Shown piece after piece: positions 35,116 to 44,375 of a DNA stretch of 64,000 nt. How positions within the stretch are numbered: position 1 is the first letter of the stretch; each line of letters opens with the position of its first letter. The DNA comes from an uncultured Acidimicrobiales bacterium (lineage in GTDB: Bacteria > Actinomycetota > Acidimicrobiia > Acidimicrobiales > SHLQ01). Location of the stretch: positions 1 to 64,000 of the forward strand of contig CALJDK010000055.1 of assembly GCA_938023735.1 (NCBI GenBank), read 5' to 3'. The notes under the pieces were generated by a model, which was not told where the DNA came from, did no database searches, and saw nothing but the letters and a program-made list of their open reading frames with translations. The translations under genes and the position numbers were made by a program.

Positions 35116-36009
35116 ATGACTCAAGCGTTGAAGTTCGGATGGTTGTCGCCGGTAATCGGAAACCGGTGGAGCGACCACAAGCCCATCGTGGTCGACCAGG
35201 TCGACAAGATCCTTCCCACCGCCGTGCAGCACATGGACGCCGTGTGGATCGCTGACCATTTCTACGGCTTCGACGCCAAGACTGACCCATTCATGGAGGC
35301 CTGGACCACGCTCACCTGGATCGGCGCCCGCTTCGACAATGTGGAGCTCTGCCACCACGTGCTTGGCCACGGCTACCGTCCGCCAGCTCTCACGGCGAAG
35401 ATGGCGGCCACGCTTCAGGTGTTTTCGAAGAACCGGTTCATGCTCGGCATCGGGGCCGGTTGGCGGGGCGACGAGTACGAGGCGTATGGCTACGACTTCC
35501 CGAAGCCATCGGTACGCTTTGCTCAGCTCGACGAAGTCATCGATATCTGTCGCCTGATGTGGACCGAAGACTTCCCTACCTACGCTGGCGAGCACTACCA
35601 AATCACTGAGGCCTCGGCTCCGCCGCTACCCGAAGTAGTCCCTCCCGTCTGTATCGGAGCCTCGGGACCCAAGGTTGGTCTGCCGTTGGTAGGACGCCAG
35701 GCCGACGTGTGGAACAGCTTTGTCGGTGGTGCCGACGAAGCCGAGCAGGCGGCCAACTGGCAGACCAAGTGGGACATCGTGTCGGCCGCCGCTGAAGGGG
35801 CCGGACGCGACCCGGCGTCGATCACTCAGTGCACCACCATCGAGAAGCCGCTTCCCGAAAACGACGAGGAGTCCGAGCAATTTCTCGAACTCCTCGCTCG
35901 CTATCGGGATTTGGGAATCACCTATTTCGTTATGGACTTCGGGAACCCCGAAGCAACCGAACCAATCGTGCGGTTCAGCGAACAGGTCATTTCCCCGCTC
36001 CGTGGGTGA
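35116..36009 (+). CDS. LLM-class F420-dependent oxidoreductase
   Basis: A 297-residue luciferase-like TIM-barrel protein. Visible are WIADHFYGF, ELCHHVLGHGYRPPALTAK, NRFMLGIGAGWRGDEYEAYG, RFAQLDEVIDICRLMW and PPVCIGASGPKVGLPLVG. These correspond to the F420-dependent branch of the family. The substrate is unknown. It follows the 2-oxoglutarate oxygenase by 69 bp on the same strand and may belong to the same unit. Confidence 0.88.
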   Translation: MTQALKFGWLSPVIGNRWSDHKPIVVDQVDKILPTAVQHMDAVWIADHFYGFDAKTDPFMEAWTTLTWIGARFDNVELCHHVLGHGYRPPALTAKMAATLQVFSKNRFMLGIGAGWRGDEYEAYGYDFPKPSVRFAQLDEVIDICRLMWTEDFPTYAGEHYQITEASAPPLPEVVPPVCIGASGPKVGLPLVGRQADVWNSFVGGADEAEQAANWQTKWDIVSAAAEGAGRDPASITQCTTIEKPLPENDEESEQFLELLARYRDLGITYFVMDFGNPEATEPIVRFSEQVISPLRG

Positions 36010-36018
36010 CCGAGCCGG

Positions 36019-36837
36019 TTAGCTTGCTCCTGCCTCGGCAAGGGCCCGCGCGGTGAGCGCTTTGGCCAGATGGGTCCGGTACTCGGCGTCGGCGTTGTGA
36101 TCCTCGGGCGGCGATGTTCCGTCCGCTGCCATCAACGAAGCGTCGGCAGCTGATGCTCCGCCTCGCAGCGCCGACTCGACAGCTTCGGCGCGCAGGGGAG
36201 TGGACCCCATGTTGACCAGGCTGACGCCGCTGCCGCCGTCGGCAACCGCCACACCAACAATGGCCCAGTCCTGCGCCCTGCGGTTGAACTTCTGATAACT
36301 CCAGCCGCCGGTATCGGCGGGCACCTTGATCTCGGTGATCATCTCGTCGGCGGCAAGCACCGACTCGAAGTAGCCCGAGAAGAAGTCGCTCGCGGCGATC
36401 TCGCGTGTGCCGTTGGGGCCAGCAGCCACGATGGTGCCACCAAGCGCCAGCACCGCAGCCGGCAGGTCTGAGGCCGCATCGGCGTGAGCCATGGTTCCGC
36501 CCAACGTTCCGCGGTGTCGCACCGAGGGGTCGCCGACCAGCGATGCCACATGCTTGAGCATGGGACACGCCTCGGCCAGCACATCGGAGTTCTCCAACTG
36601 CTCGTGACGGGTCATTGCACCGATGGAGATGTGCCCGTTATCGCGGCGGATGTAGCGCATGTCAGAGAGCCGACCCACGTCGATAAGTACCGTCGGCGTT
36701 GCCAAACGGAACTTCATCATGGGAATCAGCGAATGGCCACCGGCCAAAAGCTTCGACTCGTCGCCATACTCGCCAAGCAGCTGCACGGCATGTTCGGCCG
36801 ATTCGGCCACCTTGTAATCGAATGCTGCCGGAATCAT
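36019..36837 (-). CDS. Xanthine/CO dehydrogenase family FAD subunit (CoxM-like)
   Basis: A 272-residue subunit binding FAD. The motifs AGGHSLIPMMKFRLATP and GTLGGTMAHADAASDLP are the two FAD-contact regions of CoxM proteins. The ATG at 36837 overlaps the stop of the large subunit by 4 bp. It passes electrons from the iron-sulphur subunit to the final acceptor. It is the last gene of the three-gene operon. Confidence 0.92.
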   Translation of the reverse strand: MIPAAFDYKVAESAEHAVQLLGEYGDESKLLAGGHSLIPMMKFRLATPTVLIDVGRLSDMRYIRRDNGHISIGAMTRHEQLENSDVLAEACPMLKHVASLVGDPSVRHRGTLGGTMAHADAASDLPAAVLALGGTIVAAGPNGTREIAASDFFSGYFESVLAADEMITEIKVPADTGGWSYQKFNRRAQDWAIVGVAVADGGSGVSLVNMGSTPLRAEAVESALRGGASAADASLMAADGTSPPEDHNADAEYRTHLAKALTARALAEAGAS

Positions 36838-39206
36838 GACGCACCTCCCTGCATTGCTTTCCAGACTCTTCGTGGCGTGGCTGGCATGTCCATGTCTTCG
36901 ACGCCGTAGGGACTCAACGCGTCGACGACGGCGTTCATCACGGCCGCCGCAGAACCAATGGTTCCGGCCTCGCCGGCACCCTTTACGCCCAAGGGGTTCG
37001 AGGTGCTGGGGGTAACCGTGTAGTCGGTTTTCATGTAGGGAACCTCGGCCGCTGATGGCACCAGATAGTCCATGAACGACGGGTTGGTTGGGTTGCCATC
37101 GTCGTCGTACATGGCGATCTCCCACAGCGCCTGAGCTGCACCCTGCACGATGCCGCCGTGAAGCTGGCCTTCGACGATCATTGGGTTGACCTGGGTTCCG
37201 CAGTCGTCGACTGCGATGTAGTCGACGAGTTCCACTCCGCCCGTTACCTCATCGATTTCGACGACCGCCACATGGGTTCCGAACGGGAACGCAAAGTTTG
37301 GCGGGTCGAACGATACCTGCTCTTGCAGGTTTGGTTCCATGCCGTCGGGCAGGTCGTGGGCGGCAAACGCCGCGAAGCCGAGCTCTTGGATATGTACCGA
37401 CTTTGCCGGTGTGCCCTTCACCGAGAAGCTGCCGTCGACGAATTCGAGATCATCGGGCGATGCCTCGAACTGGTGGGCCGCAATGAGCTTGGCCTTCTCG
37501 ATGAGTTTCTCTGCTGCCATCGAGATCGCCACGCCGCCAACCGCCAACGAGCGCGACCCGTAGGTATCGAGGCCGAGCGGGCTGAGCGCGGTGTCGGAGT
37601 GAAGCACGGTGACGTCGTCGCTCGACACGCCCATCTTGGTGGCGATGATCTGCGACCACGCAGTCTCGTGTCCCTGACCATGTGGGGTTGAGCCGCTCAC
37701 CACCTCGACCTTGCCGGTGGGCAGCATGCGAACAGTTGCGTGCTCCCAGCCGCCAGCGCCGTAGTTGAGGCCGCCCAAGGCCCGGCTGGGTGCCAGACCG
37801 CAGATCTCGACGTAAGTGCACATGCCGATACCGAGTTGCTTGCCGTCGCCGGCTTCGCGGCGACGAGCCTGCTCGGCCTTGAGCTCTTCGTACTTGGCAA
37901 GTTCGAGGGCCTTCTCGAGGTTCGGCGCATAGTTGCCCGAGTCGAAGATCAGGGTCGAAGCCGCCTCGTGATCCTCGAAGAACTCTCCACCATTGATGTA
38001 GTTGCGTCGGCGTATCTCGTCAGGTCCAACGCCGACCTTGGCGGCCAGAATGTCCATGGCCCGCTCGATGGCATAGCTGGCCTCTGGACGTCCGGCACCG
38101 CGGTAGGCATCGGTCGGTGTGAGGTTGGTGAAGTAGCCGTCGCAGGAGAACCCGAACGCCGGAACGTCGTAGACGCCGGTGTAAAGGAAGCTGCCAAGCA
38201 GCGCCACGCCAGGTGTGATGAGCATCATGTAGGCGCCCATGTCGGCGTCGAGGTGAGCCCGCACACCCTGGATCTTGCCGTTCTCGTCGGCGGCGATTTC
38301 GATGTGTTGCAGCTGGCCGCGCCCCTGATGGGTCGAGCCAACTGCCTCACTGCGAGTTTCTGTCCAGCGAACCGCCCGGCCGAGCCGGTTGGCCAGGGTG
38401 ACGGCCAGTAGTTCATCGGGGTTCACGTTGAGCTTGGCGCCGAATCCGCCGCCCACCGATGGGGCGATGATACGCAGCTTCTGCTCGGGTAGGCCCGTGG
38501 TGGCCGCAATCATCACCTTGAGGATGTGCGGCACCTGGGTGGCGCTGTACAGCGTGATTTCGCCGCCCATCGGTGACGGCACGGCCAGAACGCCACGTGG
38601 CTCCATCGCTGCAGGAATCAGGCGTTGCTGGACGAAATCGGCGCTGACATGGTGAGCCGGGTTCTCGAACGCGGCGGCCAGAGCGTCGGGATCGGGGACG
38701 AGTTCCCACGTGTAGGCCTTGTTGGTATCGAGTTCGAGATGGGCTTTGGCGTCGCCGTCGCGAGCAGCTGCGATGGAGGCAACTGCAGGCTGGTAGTCGT
38801 ACTCGACGACTACATGTTCAACCGCGTCGGCAGCCTGATACCGGCTGTCGGCAAGCACCACGGCCACGATCTCGCCGACATGGCGAGCGGTGTCGACGGC
38901 AACCGGCCAATGCGGCGGGTTGAGCATGTCCTCGGTGACGGGCCAGGCGCAGGGGAGTGGCGCGGCCCAGAGTTCCATGTCGGCCAACTGTTGGCCGGTG
39001 TAGACCGAGTGCACGCCAGGCATGGCCTCGGCGCCGCTCGTGTCGATAGAGACGATCTTGGCGTGGGCGGACGTGCAACGCACCATGCCCATCCAGAGTT
39101 CGCCGTTTACATGAATGTCGTCGACAAACTTGTTTTCGCCGGTGAGGAGTTTGGGGTCCTCTTTGCGGAGCATTGCGGTTCCGATACCGCCAGTGGTTGC
39201 ATTCAT
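36834..39206 (-). CDS. Molybdopterin large subunit, form II CoxL-like
   Basis: A 790-residue molybdenum hydroxylase. It shows [16 protein letters not shown] (cofactor contact), TPHGQGHET, and the catalytic-Glu motif [15 protein letters not shown]. The active-site loop is [11 protein letters not shown], the form II signature; true CO dehydrogenases have AYRCSFR with Cys. So CO oxidation is unlikely to be its main role; a purine, aldehyde or heterocycle is more likely. It sits between the small and FAD subunit genes, each with a 4-bp overlap. Confidence 0.93.
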   Translation of the reverse strand: MNATTGGIGTAMLRKEDPKLLTGENKFVDDIHVNGELWMGMVRCTSAHAKIVSIDTSGAEAMPGVHSVYTGQQLADMELWAAPLPCAWPVTEDMLNPPHWPVAVDTARHVGEIVAVVLADSRYQAADAVEHVVVEYDYQPAVASIAAARDGDAKAHLELDTNKAYTWELVPDPDALAAAFENPAHHVSADFVQQRLIPAAMEPRGVLAVPSPMGGEITLYSATQVPHILKVMIAATTGLPEQKLRIIAPSVGGGFGAKLNVNPDELLAVTLANRLGRAVRWTETRSEAVGSTHQGRGQLQHIEIAADENGKIQGVRAHLDADMGAYMMLITPGVALLGSFLYTGVYDVPAFGFSCDGYFTNLTPTDAYRGAGRPEASYAIERAMDILAAKVGVGPDEIRRRNYINGGEFFEDHEAASTLIFDSGNYAPNLEKALELAKYEELKAEQARRREAGDGKQLGIGMCTYVEICGLAPSRALGGLNYGAGGWEHATVRMLPTGKVEVVSGSTPHGQGHETAWSQIIATKMGVSSDDVTVLHSDTALSPLGLDTYGSRSLAVGGVAISMAAEKLIEKAKLIAAHQFEASPDDLEFVDGSFSVKGTPAKSVHIQELGFAAFAAHDLPDGMEPNLQEQVSFDPPNFAFPFGTHVAVVEIDEVTGGVELVDYIAVDDCGTQVNPMIVEGQLHGGIVQGAAQALWEIAMYDDDGNPTNPSFMDYLVPSAAEVPYMKTDYTVTPSTSNPLGVKGAGEAGTIGSAAAVMNAVVDALSPYGVEDMDMPATPRRVWKAMQGGAS

Positions 39207-39694
39207 GACGCACCTCCTGTGGTGCTGAGCACTGCTTTGACGATGTTGTGGTAACCGGTGCAGCGGCAGAGGTTGCCCTCGAGTCCTTCACGCACTTCGG
39301 CTTCAGTGGGATCGGGCTTCTCGCCCAGCAGCGACGTGGCTGCCATGACCATTCCTGGCGTGCAGTAGCCACACTGCAGGGCATGGCACTGCTGGAACGC
39401 TTCCTGCATGGGATGCCAATCCATATCGCCGGTGCTCGACCCATTGGCTCGAGCGGTATCGGCCAGGCCTTCGATGGTGGTGATCGCGGCGCCCTCGGCC
39501 TGGACGGCCAGCATCGTGCAGGACTTTACCGACCGGCCGTCGATGTGCACGGTGCAAGCCCCGCACGATGACGTATCGCAGCCAACGTTGGTTCCGGTGA
39601 GTTCGAGCTCGTCTCGAAGGTGATGGACCAAGAGCGTTCGTGGCTCAACGTCGGCGCTGCGCGCCGTACCGTTCACGGTCATGGATACTTCCAT
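39203..39694 (-). CDS. 2Fe-2S small subunit, CoxS-like
   Basis: A 163-residue protein with two iron-sulphur clusters: the plant-type site CDTSSCGAC with a later Cys, and the C-terminal site in [14 protein letters not shown] and [14 protein letters not shown]. It is the first gene of the S-L-M operon. A GGGGGAA ribosome site lies about 7 nt before the ATG at 39694. It overlaps the large subunit gene by 4 bp. Confidence 0.94.
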   Translation of the reverse strand: MEVSMTVNGTARSADVEPRTLLVHHLRDELELTGTNVGCDTSSCGACTVHIDGRSVKSCTMLAVQAEGAAITTIEGLADTARANGSSTGDMDWHPMQEAFQQCHALQCGYCTPGMVMAATSLLGEKPDPTEAEVREGLEGNLCRCTGYHNIVKAVLSTTGGAS

Positions 39695-39725
39695 GCGAAA
39701 TTCCCCCAGGAGTGTTGCTATTCAA

Positions 39726-39746
39726 CGCGACACCGGTTGTGTCGCG
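39726..39746. repeat. Short palindrome related to the 7005-7035 repeat
   Basis: CGCGACAC (39726-39733) and GTGTCGCG (39739-39746) flank the 5 bases CGGTT. The arms match the outer arms of the palindromes at 7005-7035 and 51697-51727. It lies upstream of the CoxS-like gene in a 114-bp gap, so here it might be promoter-proximal. Confidence 0.5.
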
Positions 39747-39808
39747 AGTCACAACCCTAGAGTTTCTTTGGTTGTCGGGGCAACAGCGACTTTTACTTGT
39801 AAACGTGG

Positions 39809-40744
39809 TTATGAAACGGCTCGGAACGCTTCGACGGCTTTGGACAGCGCATCGGTGATTCCGGCCCGGCCATCGGGTAGGCGTAGCGTGATTTTGAAAT
39901 CGGTCATGCCGGCGTCTCGAAGCGCTGGTACTGCGGCCATGGTGGCGGGCAGGTCGATCGAATCATCGTCGGCACGGGTGACCGGGATGTAGCAGGTGGC
40001 TTGAATCTCCGAGGGGTCTCGGCCGAGATCGGCGACAGCCGCGCGCATGGCCGCTATGCCGGTGAGTGGGTCCGCAACTGCGGGGCCCCACGGTATCCAT
40101 CCCGACCCGAAGATTGCCAGTCGTTTCATGGCTCGGGGGTTCACGGTTCCACTTACCCAGATGGGCACGCCACCGGGCTGAGCCGGTTTCGGTTGTGAGT
40201 GAATCCCGTCAAAGGCGAGTTCGTCGCTTGCGTACTTGGCGCTGTCAGCGGTCCAAAGCTCCCGACACACCTCGAGGGTGTGGTCGAGGAGTCGGCCACG
40301 CTTGTCGAAATCCAGTCCGGCCGCCTCGTACTCCGCGGCTTGCCAGCCCACCCCGACGCCCAGGTCGAGGCGCCCTTCCGACAGCACATCGAGGGTGGCT
40401 GTGGTCTTTGCCAGTACTGCAGGTCGGCGTAGCGCAGCCAGGAGCACTGCGGTTCCGAGCCGAACCCGGCTCGTTTGCCCGGCCAGAAATGAGAGGGTGG
40501 TGAGCGGCTCCAGCCAGTGGCCATCGGGCCCTGTTGGCTGCTTTCCGCCAGCGGTGCCGCCCTGTTTGGGGTCGCCGTAGGCGTCGAGGCTCTCGCCAAA
40601 GGCCACATGATCAGAAATGATGATCCGGTCGACGCCGGCGTCATCTGCGGCAACAGCGGTGTCGATGAGCTTTTGCCAAGAGTCAGGTGCCTGAGCGGCG
40701 AAGTTGATCGGTTGGATCGTCAGCTGTGGGTCTGGAACTGCCAT
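39809..40744 (-). CDS. LLM-class F420-dependent oxidoreductase
   Basis: A 311-residue luciferase-like protein. The patterns IIISDHVAFGESLDAYGDP, WLEPLTTLSFLAGQTSRVRL, GRLDLGVGVGWQAAEYEAAG and KRGRLLDHTLEVCRELW match the F420-dependent TIGR03619-like group. The substrate is unknown. It is divergent from the DUF3179 gene with an 84-bp gap. Confidence 0.88.
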   Translation of the reverse strand: MAVPDPQLTIQPINFAAQAPDSWQKLIDTAVAADDAGVDRIIISDHVAFGESLDAYGDPKQGGTAGGKQPTGPDGHWLEPLTTLSFLAGQTSRVRLGTAVLLAALRRPAVLAKTTATLDVLSEGRLDLGVGVGWQAAEYEAAGLDFDKRGRLLDHTLEVCRELWTADSAKYASDELAFDGIHSQPKPAQPGGVPIWVSGTVNPRAMKRLAIFGSGWIPWGPAVADPLTGIAAMRAAVADLGRDPSEIQATCYIPVTRADDDSIDLPATMAAVPALRDAGMTDFKITLRLPDGRAGITDALSKAVEAFRAVS

Positions 40745-40828
40745 GGCGGGACTCTACACAGGCAGGCGCAAATCGAAGGAAAAGGTGCGATAGGGAAGGG
40801 TTTTGGCCGCTGCCGAGTTTCTGCCTGT

Positions 40829-41896
40829 ATGTCCTCGCCCTCGCCGCATGATTCGAGTCCGGCCAAACCGCCGATGAGCGTTGTCATCATTGCGGTCTTC
40901 CTTCTCGCGTTGGCCATCGTGGTGCCGGTGGCGTGGTTCTTTGGTCGGAGCTCATTGTCTTCGTCATCAATGTCCTCGCCGTTCTCTGGGAACGGCGGCG
41001 GAACCTACGATCCGGTCAAGGCCGGCGAAGAACTGCCCGACGGTTTTCGACAAATTGTTCCTCGAGACGCGATCCGACCCGTGTATGAACCGGTGTTCGT
41101 GCCGGCCGATTCGGCGGGCTGGGACGACAATATCGAGGTCATCGGCGTCTTCTCAGGCATCGAAGCAAAGGCCTATCCCATCAGTTTCCTCACGCGGTGG
41201 GAGATGGTCGTTGACGAACTCGACGGTCTTCCCATATTGGTCAGTTGGTGACCGCTCTGCGCAACGGCGATGGTCCATCGCCGACAGGTCGGTAGCGACA
41301 CTCTCATCCTGGGAAATCAGGGAGCGCTCTTCGGTAACGCCATGACATGGTGGGACCACGACACCGGCAGTGTCTGGAGCCAACCAATAGGTGAAGCCAT
41401 CGCCGGGCCTCGCAAAGGCCAGCGACTCGAGACGCTGCCGGTCGAGTTCACCACGTGGGGCGCGTGGAAAGATGCCCACCCCGACACGTTGGCATTGCAG
41501 GCCGATGGCAAGCCGTCCGGGTTTGCGCTCAAAGACTTCCTCATCGTTTTGAGCAGCGGCGATGACACCCGCGGGTGGAGGGTGCCCGATGTCCAACAAC
41601 ACGGAGTAATCAACGATGTTGTCGATGGTCAACCAGTTGCGGTGGTGAGCGATCCAACCAACGAGCAGCGATGGTCGGTGTTTTCCCGACAGGTCGGCGA
41701 CACGGTGGTCGATCTGGAGATCGTGAGCGGAACGCTTCAGGACTCGGTCACCGGAACGACATTCGACCCGGTTCGCGGCTTCGGCACATCGGGCGCACTG
41801 GGCGACGAAACCCTCGAACTCCTACCGGGGTTCACTTCATTTCCCGATGACTTCGACACCTTCTGGCCCGACGGCTCCCTGTGGTCCGTAAACTAG
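40829..41896 (+). CDS. DUF3179 membrane-anchored protein with in-frame TGA, candidate selenoprotein
   Basis: Frames 40829-41248 and 41252-41896 are collinear and separated by one TGA at 41249-41251. Read through, the sequence is LPILVSW-U-PLCATAMVHRR, where family members have a CPLC motif, so TGA takes the place of the first cysteine (residue 141). The rest is diagnostic for DUF3179: KAYPISFLTRWEMVVDELDG before, and DHDTGSVWSQPIGEAIAGP and TTWGAWKDAHPDTL after. Residues about 16-38 form a single membrane anchor, so the domain probably lies outside the membrane. The total is 355 residues with Sec. A perfect hairpin follows the TGA. The alternative is a nonsense mutation. Confidence 0.82.
41265..41283 (+). 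promoter_or_regulatory. Candidate bacterial SECIS hairpin of the DUF3179 gene
   Basis: Thirteen bases after the UGA, CGGCGAUG pairs perfectly with CAUCGCCG around GUC. The loop is at about 22-24 nt from the UGA and the apex reads GGUC, like the apical bases of the E. coli fdhF element. Position and loop fit a SelB-recognised bacterial SECIS within the coding sequence. Confidence 0.7.
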
Positions 41897-41924
41897 GTGG
41901 TTGACAAACTAGGTGGTTGGCGAG

Positions 41925-42059
41925 CTAGACCAACCCGATTACCGCCATCACGAAGAAAAAGATCACCACGCCGAACGCCGCAGCAGTGCCAAAGATGATC
42001 CACTCGGCAGTGGCCGTTGGGCCATCATGCTCGGCAACGTGCTCCAAGTTTGTTGTCAC
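41925..42059 (-). CDS. 44-residue single-pass membrane peptide
   Basis: A small frame with GTG at 42059 and TAG at 41925-41927. It translates to a polar N-terminus (TTNLEHVAEHDGPTATAEW) followed by a single hydrophobic helix of about 23 residues ending at the C-terminus. A GGGAAG ribosome site lies about 5 nt upstream. Small actinobacterial peptides of this kind with an N-terminal His/Glu segment exist, but I do not recognise a named family. It lies between the DUF3179 and hisC genes. Confidence 0.6.
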   Translation of the reverse strand: MTTNLEHVAEHDGPTATAEWIIFGTAAAFGVVIFFFVMAVIGLV

Positions 42060-42209
42060 AGGACTTCCCAATCAACTTCCCACCAGCAGGACAGAATCCG
42101 ACACATCGCATTGCCAGCTTCCAGAGATCTGTTCTTCGGCACGTTTGCCAAAATTCTTGAATCAGAACGTCTCGGTCAATGAAACCAATCGCCGCTAACG
42201 TTCCCACCC

Positions 42210-43292
42210 ATGACAGTAGGACGTGTCCGAGAATCCGTTCAGGCCTTGGCCTCGTACCAGCCCGGCAAGAGCGCCAAGCAGGCCGAAGCCGAGCACGGCA
42301 TTGAAGACGCCATCAAGCTGGCGTCGAACGAGAATCCCTACGAGCCAGTCTCGGCGGTTGTCGACGCCGTGCAGGCCGCCGCTTCGGGGGTGAACCGATA
42401 CGCCGATCACCGGGCCACAGCGGTTCGAGAGCGAATCGCTGAGTGGCTTGGGCTCGACGCCACCCAGATCGCGGTGGGGTGCGGATCGGTCGGCTTGCTG
42501 CAGCAGTTGTGCCTCACCTACCTCGACCCGGGCGACGAAGTCGTGTACCCGTGGCCGTCGTTCGAGGCGTACCCCATCAACGTCAAAATGATGGGCGGCG
42601 TGCCGGTGACCGTTGACCTGGTCGATCACGCCTTCGATCTCGATACGGTCGCCGCAGCGGTAACAGCGGCGACAAAAATCGTGATGCTCGCCACGCCAAA
42701 TAACCCAACCGGAACTGCCACATCCACTGCAGACATAGCGGCGTTTCTTGCCAAGATTCCCGACGACGTCATCGTGTTGGTCGATGAGGCATATCGAGAG
42801 TTCACCGACCCGAGCCTTGGCGACCCGGTGGCCGACCTGGTGCCCAACCACCGCAACGTCATCGTGAGTCGCACGCTCTCAAAGGCCTACGGCCTTGCTG
42901 GACTTCGTATTGGCTACGCCGTGGCCGACCCGGACGTCGTCGCCGAACTCGACAAGGTACTGCTGGCATTCGCCGTCAACGGCTTAGCGCAAGCCGGTGC
43001 TCTTGCCGCTCTCGACTCGCTCGAAGAGATCCAGCCTAAGATCGACACCGTTTTGGCCGAGCGTCAACGGGTGGTCGATGAACTATCGGCTGCTGGTTGG
43101 GAGCTTCCCGATGCCCAGGCCAACTTTGTGTATATCCCGGTGGGTAACGACGCCGAGCCAGTGGCCCACGGTCTCGAACAGCGAGGCGTGGTGGTGCGTC
43201 CATTCCCGGGCGTGGGAATTCGCGTAACCATTGGAACCCCAGCAGAAAACGACCGCTTCCTCGCAGCCCTAGCCGAAACCTCAAGCGCCTGA
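42210..43292 (+). CDS. hisC: Histidinol-phosphate / aromatic aminotransferase
   Basis: A 360-residue PLP-dependent fold-type I aminotransferase. KLASNENPYEP, GCGSVGLLQQLCLTYLDPGDEV, ATPNNPTGT, VDEAYREFTD and the PLP-lysine motif SRTLSKAYGLAGLRIGY are present, as is the C-terminal arginine in RPFPGVGIRVTIG. HisC makes histidinol phosphate; some actinobacterial paralogues (Pat) act on aromatic amino acids. No his operon genes adjoin, so the Pat alternative stays open. Confidence 0.88.
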   Translation: MTVGRVRESVQALASYQPGKSAKQAEAEHGIEDAIKLASNENPYEPVSAVVDAVQAAASGVNRYADHRATAVRERIAEWLGLDATQIAVGCGSVGLLQQLCLTYLDPGDEVVYPWPSFEAYPINVKMMGGVPVTVDLVDHAFDLDTVAAAVTAATKIVMLATPNNPTGTATSTADIAAFLAKIPDDVIVLVDEAYREFTDPSLGDPVADLVPNHRNVIVSRTLSKAYGLAGLRIGYAVADPDVVAELDKVLLAFAVNGLAQAGALAALDSLEEIQPKIDTVLAERQRVVDELSAAGWELPDAQANFVYIPVGNDAEPVAHGLEQRGVVVRPFPGVGIRVTIGTPAENDRFLAALAETSSA

Positions 43293-43390
43293 CCGACCCG
43301 ACAATGGTGGCGGGGGCGGCTGGAGTCGTGCCGGAGCGAAGGCGGAGGCCGAGGTGTCGGTTGACGAAAGTAGCGGAGCGCTGAGAGAGC

Positions 43391-43417
43391 GAGCTTGCGA
43401 GCGACCGACCGGAGTTA
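43391..43417 (-). repeat. Stop-codon-adjacent repeat family B, copy 2
   Basis: It matches 7046-7072 at 24 of 27 positions. Read on the minus strand it starts with the TAA stop of the acetoacetate-decarboxylase-like gene and continues as CTCCGGTCGGTCGCTCGCAA. The neighbouring plus-strand sequence has further short repeats (GAGAGAGCGAG). Confidence 0.65.
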
Positions 43418-44152
43418 AGGCCTTGGCCCGCCGCGCTCTCCTGGCCAGCGGCTGCCACCGATGACGTCGGCGTGGGGCCAAAAGGCCACCGGGTCGAGTG
43501 CTCCGGCTTTGGTGATCTCGCGAGCCTTGTGCGCACTGGTGGTGAGCTTGGCCGAGATCTGCTCTTCCATTGGCAGGTACCGGGTATGCGGATCCCACGG
43601 GCTCTCGTGAAGTCGAAGCTCGCCGTCGATGATCTCGGTGTGGGTTACCTCGCTCACCTGGCGGACTCGAACAACATGGGGTGGAAAATCCCACTCGTTC
43701 TCGACATTGTTGAGCGCTCGGATCGACTTAATCCACCATTCGTTGTGCTCGGTGTCTTCGCCAGTCGGCTCCTCGGTGCCCGAGCTCTGCCCGACGAATG
43801 TCATGAATGTATAGCCCTGGTGTGATGCGCGGGCTTCGACCTTGTCGCCGAGTCGGAAGTAGTGAACCCGGGCCGGGAACTTCGGCTGGCCGTTGGTTTC
43901 CTGGCTGATGAAGATGGCCGACTCTTGGTCGATGCCCATCCCTAGCGAATACCAACCTTCGATGCCGTCGTACACCGCAGACACCTTGGTGCTGATGCCG
44001 TACTCGGGTTCCTCACGTATCGGTACGCAATACACGCCGATCTGCACATGCGGCTCCGGACCGGGTTCGATCCCCGGAGGAAGAAGCGCTTCGACCTTTG
44101 CCGGGTCGGTGCCATAGGTGATGGTCAGTTTGGGCCAGCCTGCAATCTCCAT
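43415..44152 (-). CDS. Acetoacetate decarboxylase-like protein
   Basis: A 245-residue ADC-superfamily protein. The N-terminal TYGTDPAKVEALLPPGIEPG, the middle ISQETNGQPKFPARVHYFRLGD with a lysine at the place of the Schiff-base residue, and the following VEARASHQGY fit the fold. Many family members are not acetoacetate decarboxylases, so the reaction is only suggested. It converges on hisC and its stop codon begins a family B repeat. Confidence 0.72.
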   Translation of the reverse strand: MEIAGWPKLTITYGTDPAKVEALLPPGIEPGPEPHVQIGVYCVPIREEPEYGISTKVSAVYDGIEGWYSLGMGIDQESAIFISQETNGQPKFPARVHYFRLGDKVEARASHQGYTFMTFVGQSSGTEEPTGEDTEHNEWWIKSIRALNNVENEWDFPPHVVRVRQVSEVTHTEIIDGELRLHESPWDPHTRYLPMEEQISAKLTTSAHKAREITKAGALDPVAFWPHADVIGGSRWPGERGGPRP

Positions 44153-44225
44153 AGCCGAAAGCTAAACCAAGACGGTGGTCACAAGGAAATGTGCCGGTTC
44201 CGAAGCTTCCGCAAGCCCGTGGCTA

Positions 44226-44375
44226 TTAATTGACGGCCACGAACGCTCCGTCGATGATCGACCAACCCGCCGGAAGCTCGTAGTAGGCGCGAGTGACCGA
44301 ATCCTCGCTCAAGTTTTCCCTGATTGTGCCGTTACTTCCGGCGGAACCACAATCAACTGCAAGGGAACAATTTAC
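44226..44375 (-). other. Protein-like reading frame without a clear start
   Basis: The minus strand reads DCGSAGSNGTIRENLSEDS, then VTRAYYELPAGWSIIDGAFV and AVN, before a TAA at 44226-44228. The composition looks like a real C-terminus, but no start codon is seen in the gap. It may be a gene remnant or chance. It lies in the 223-bp region upstream of the coiled-coil protein gene. Confidence 0.2.

Noticed and set aside
36834-39206. Aerobic CO dehydrogenase
   Set aside because: The active-site loop is AYRGAGR (form II), without the copper-binding Cys of form I.
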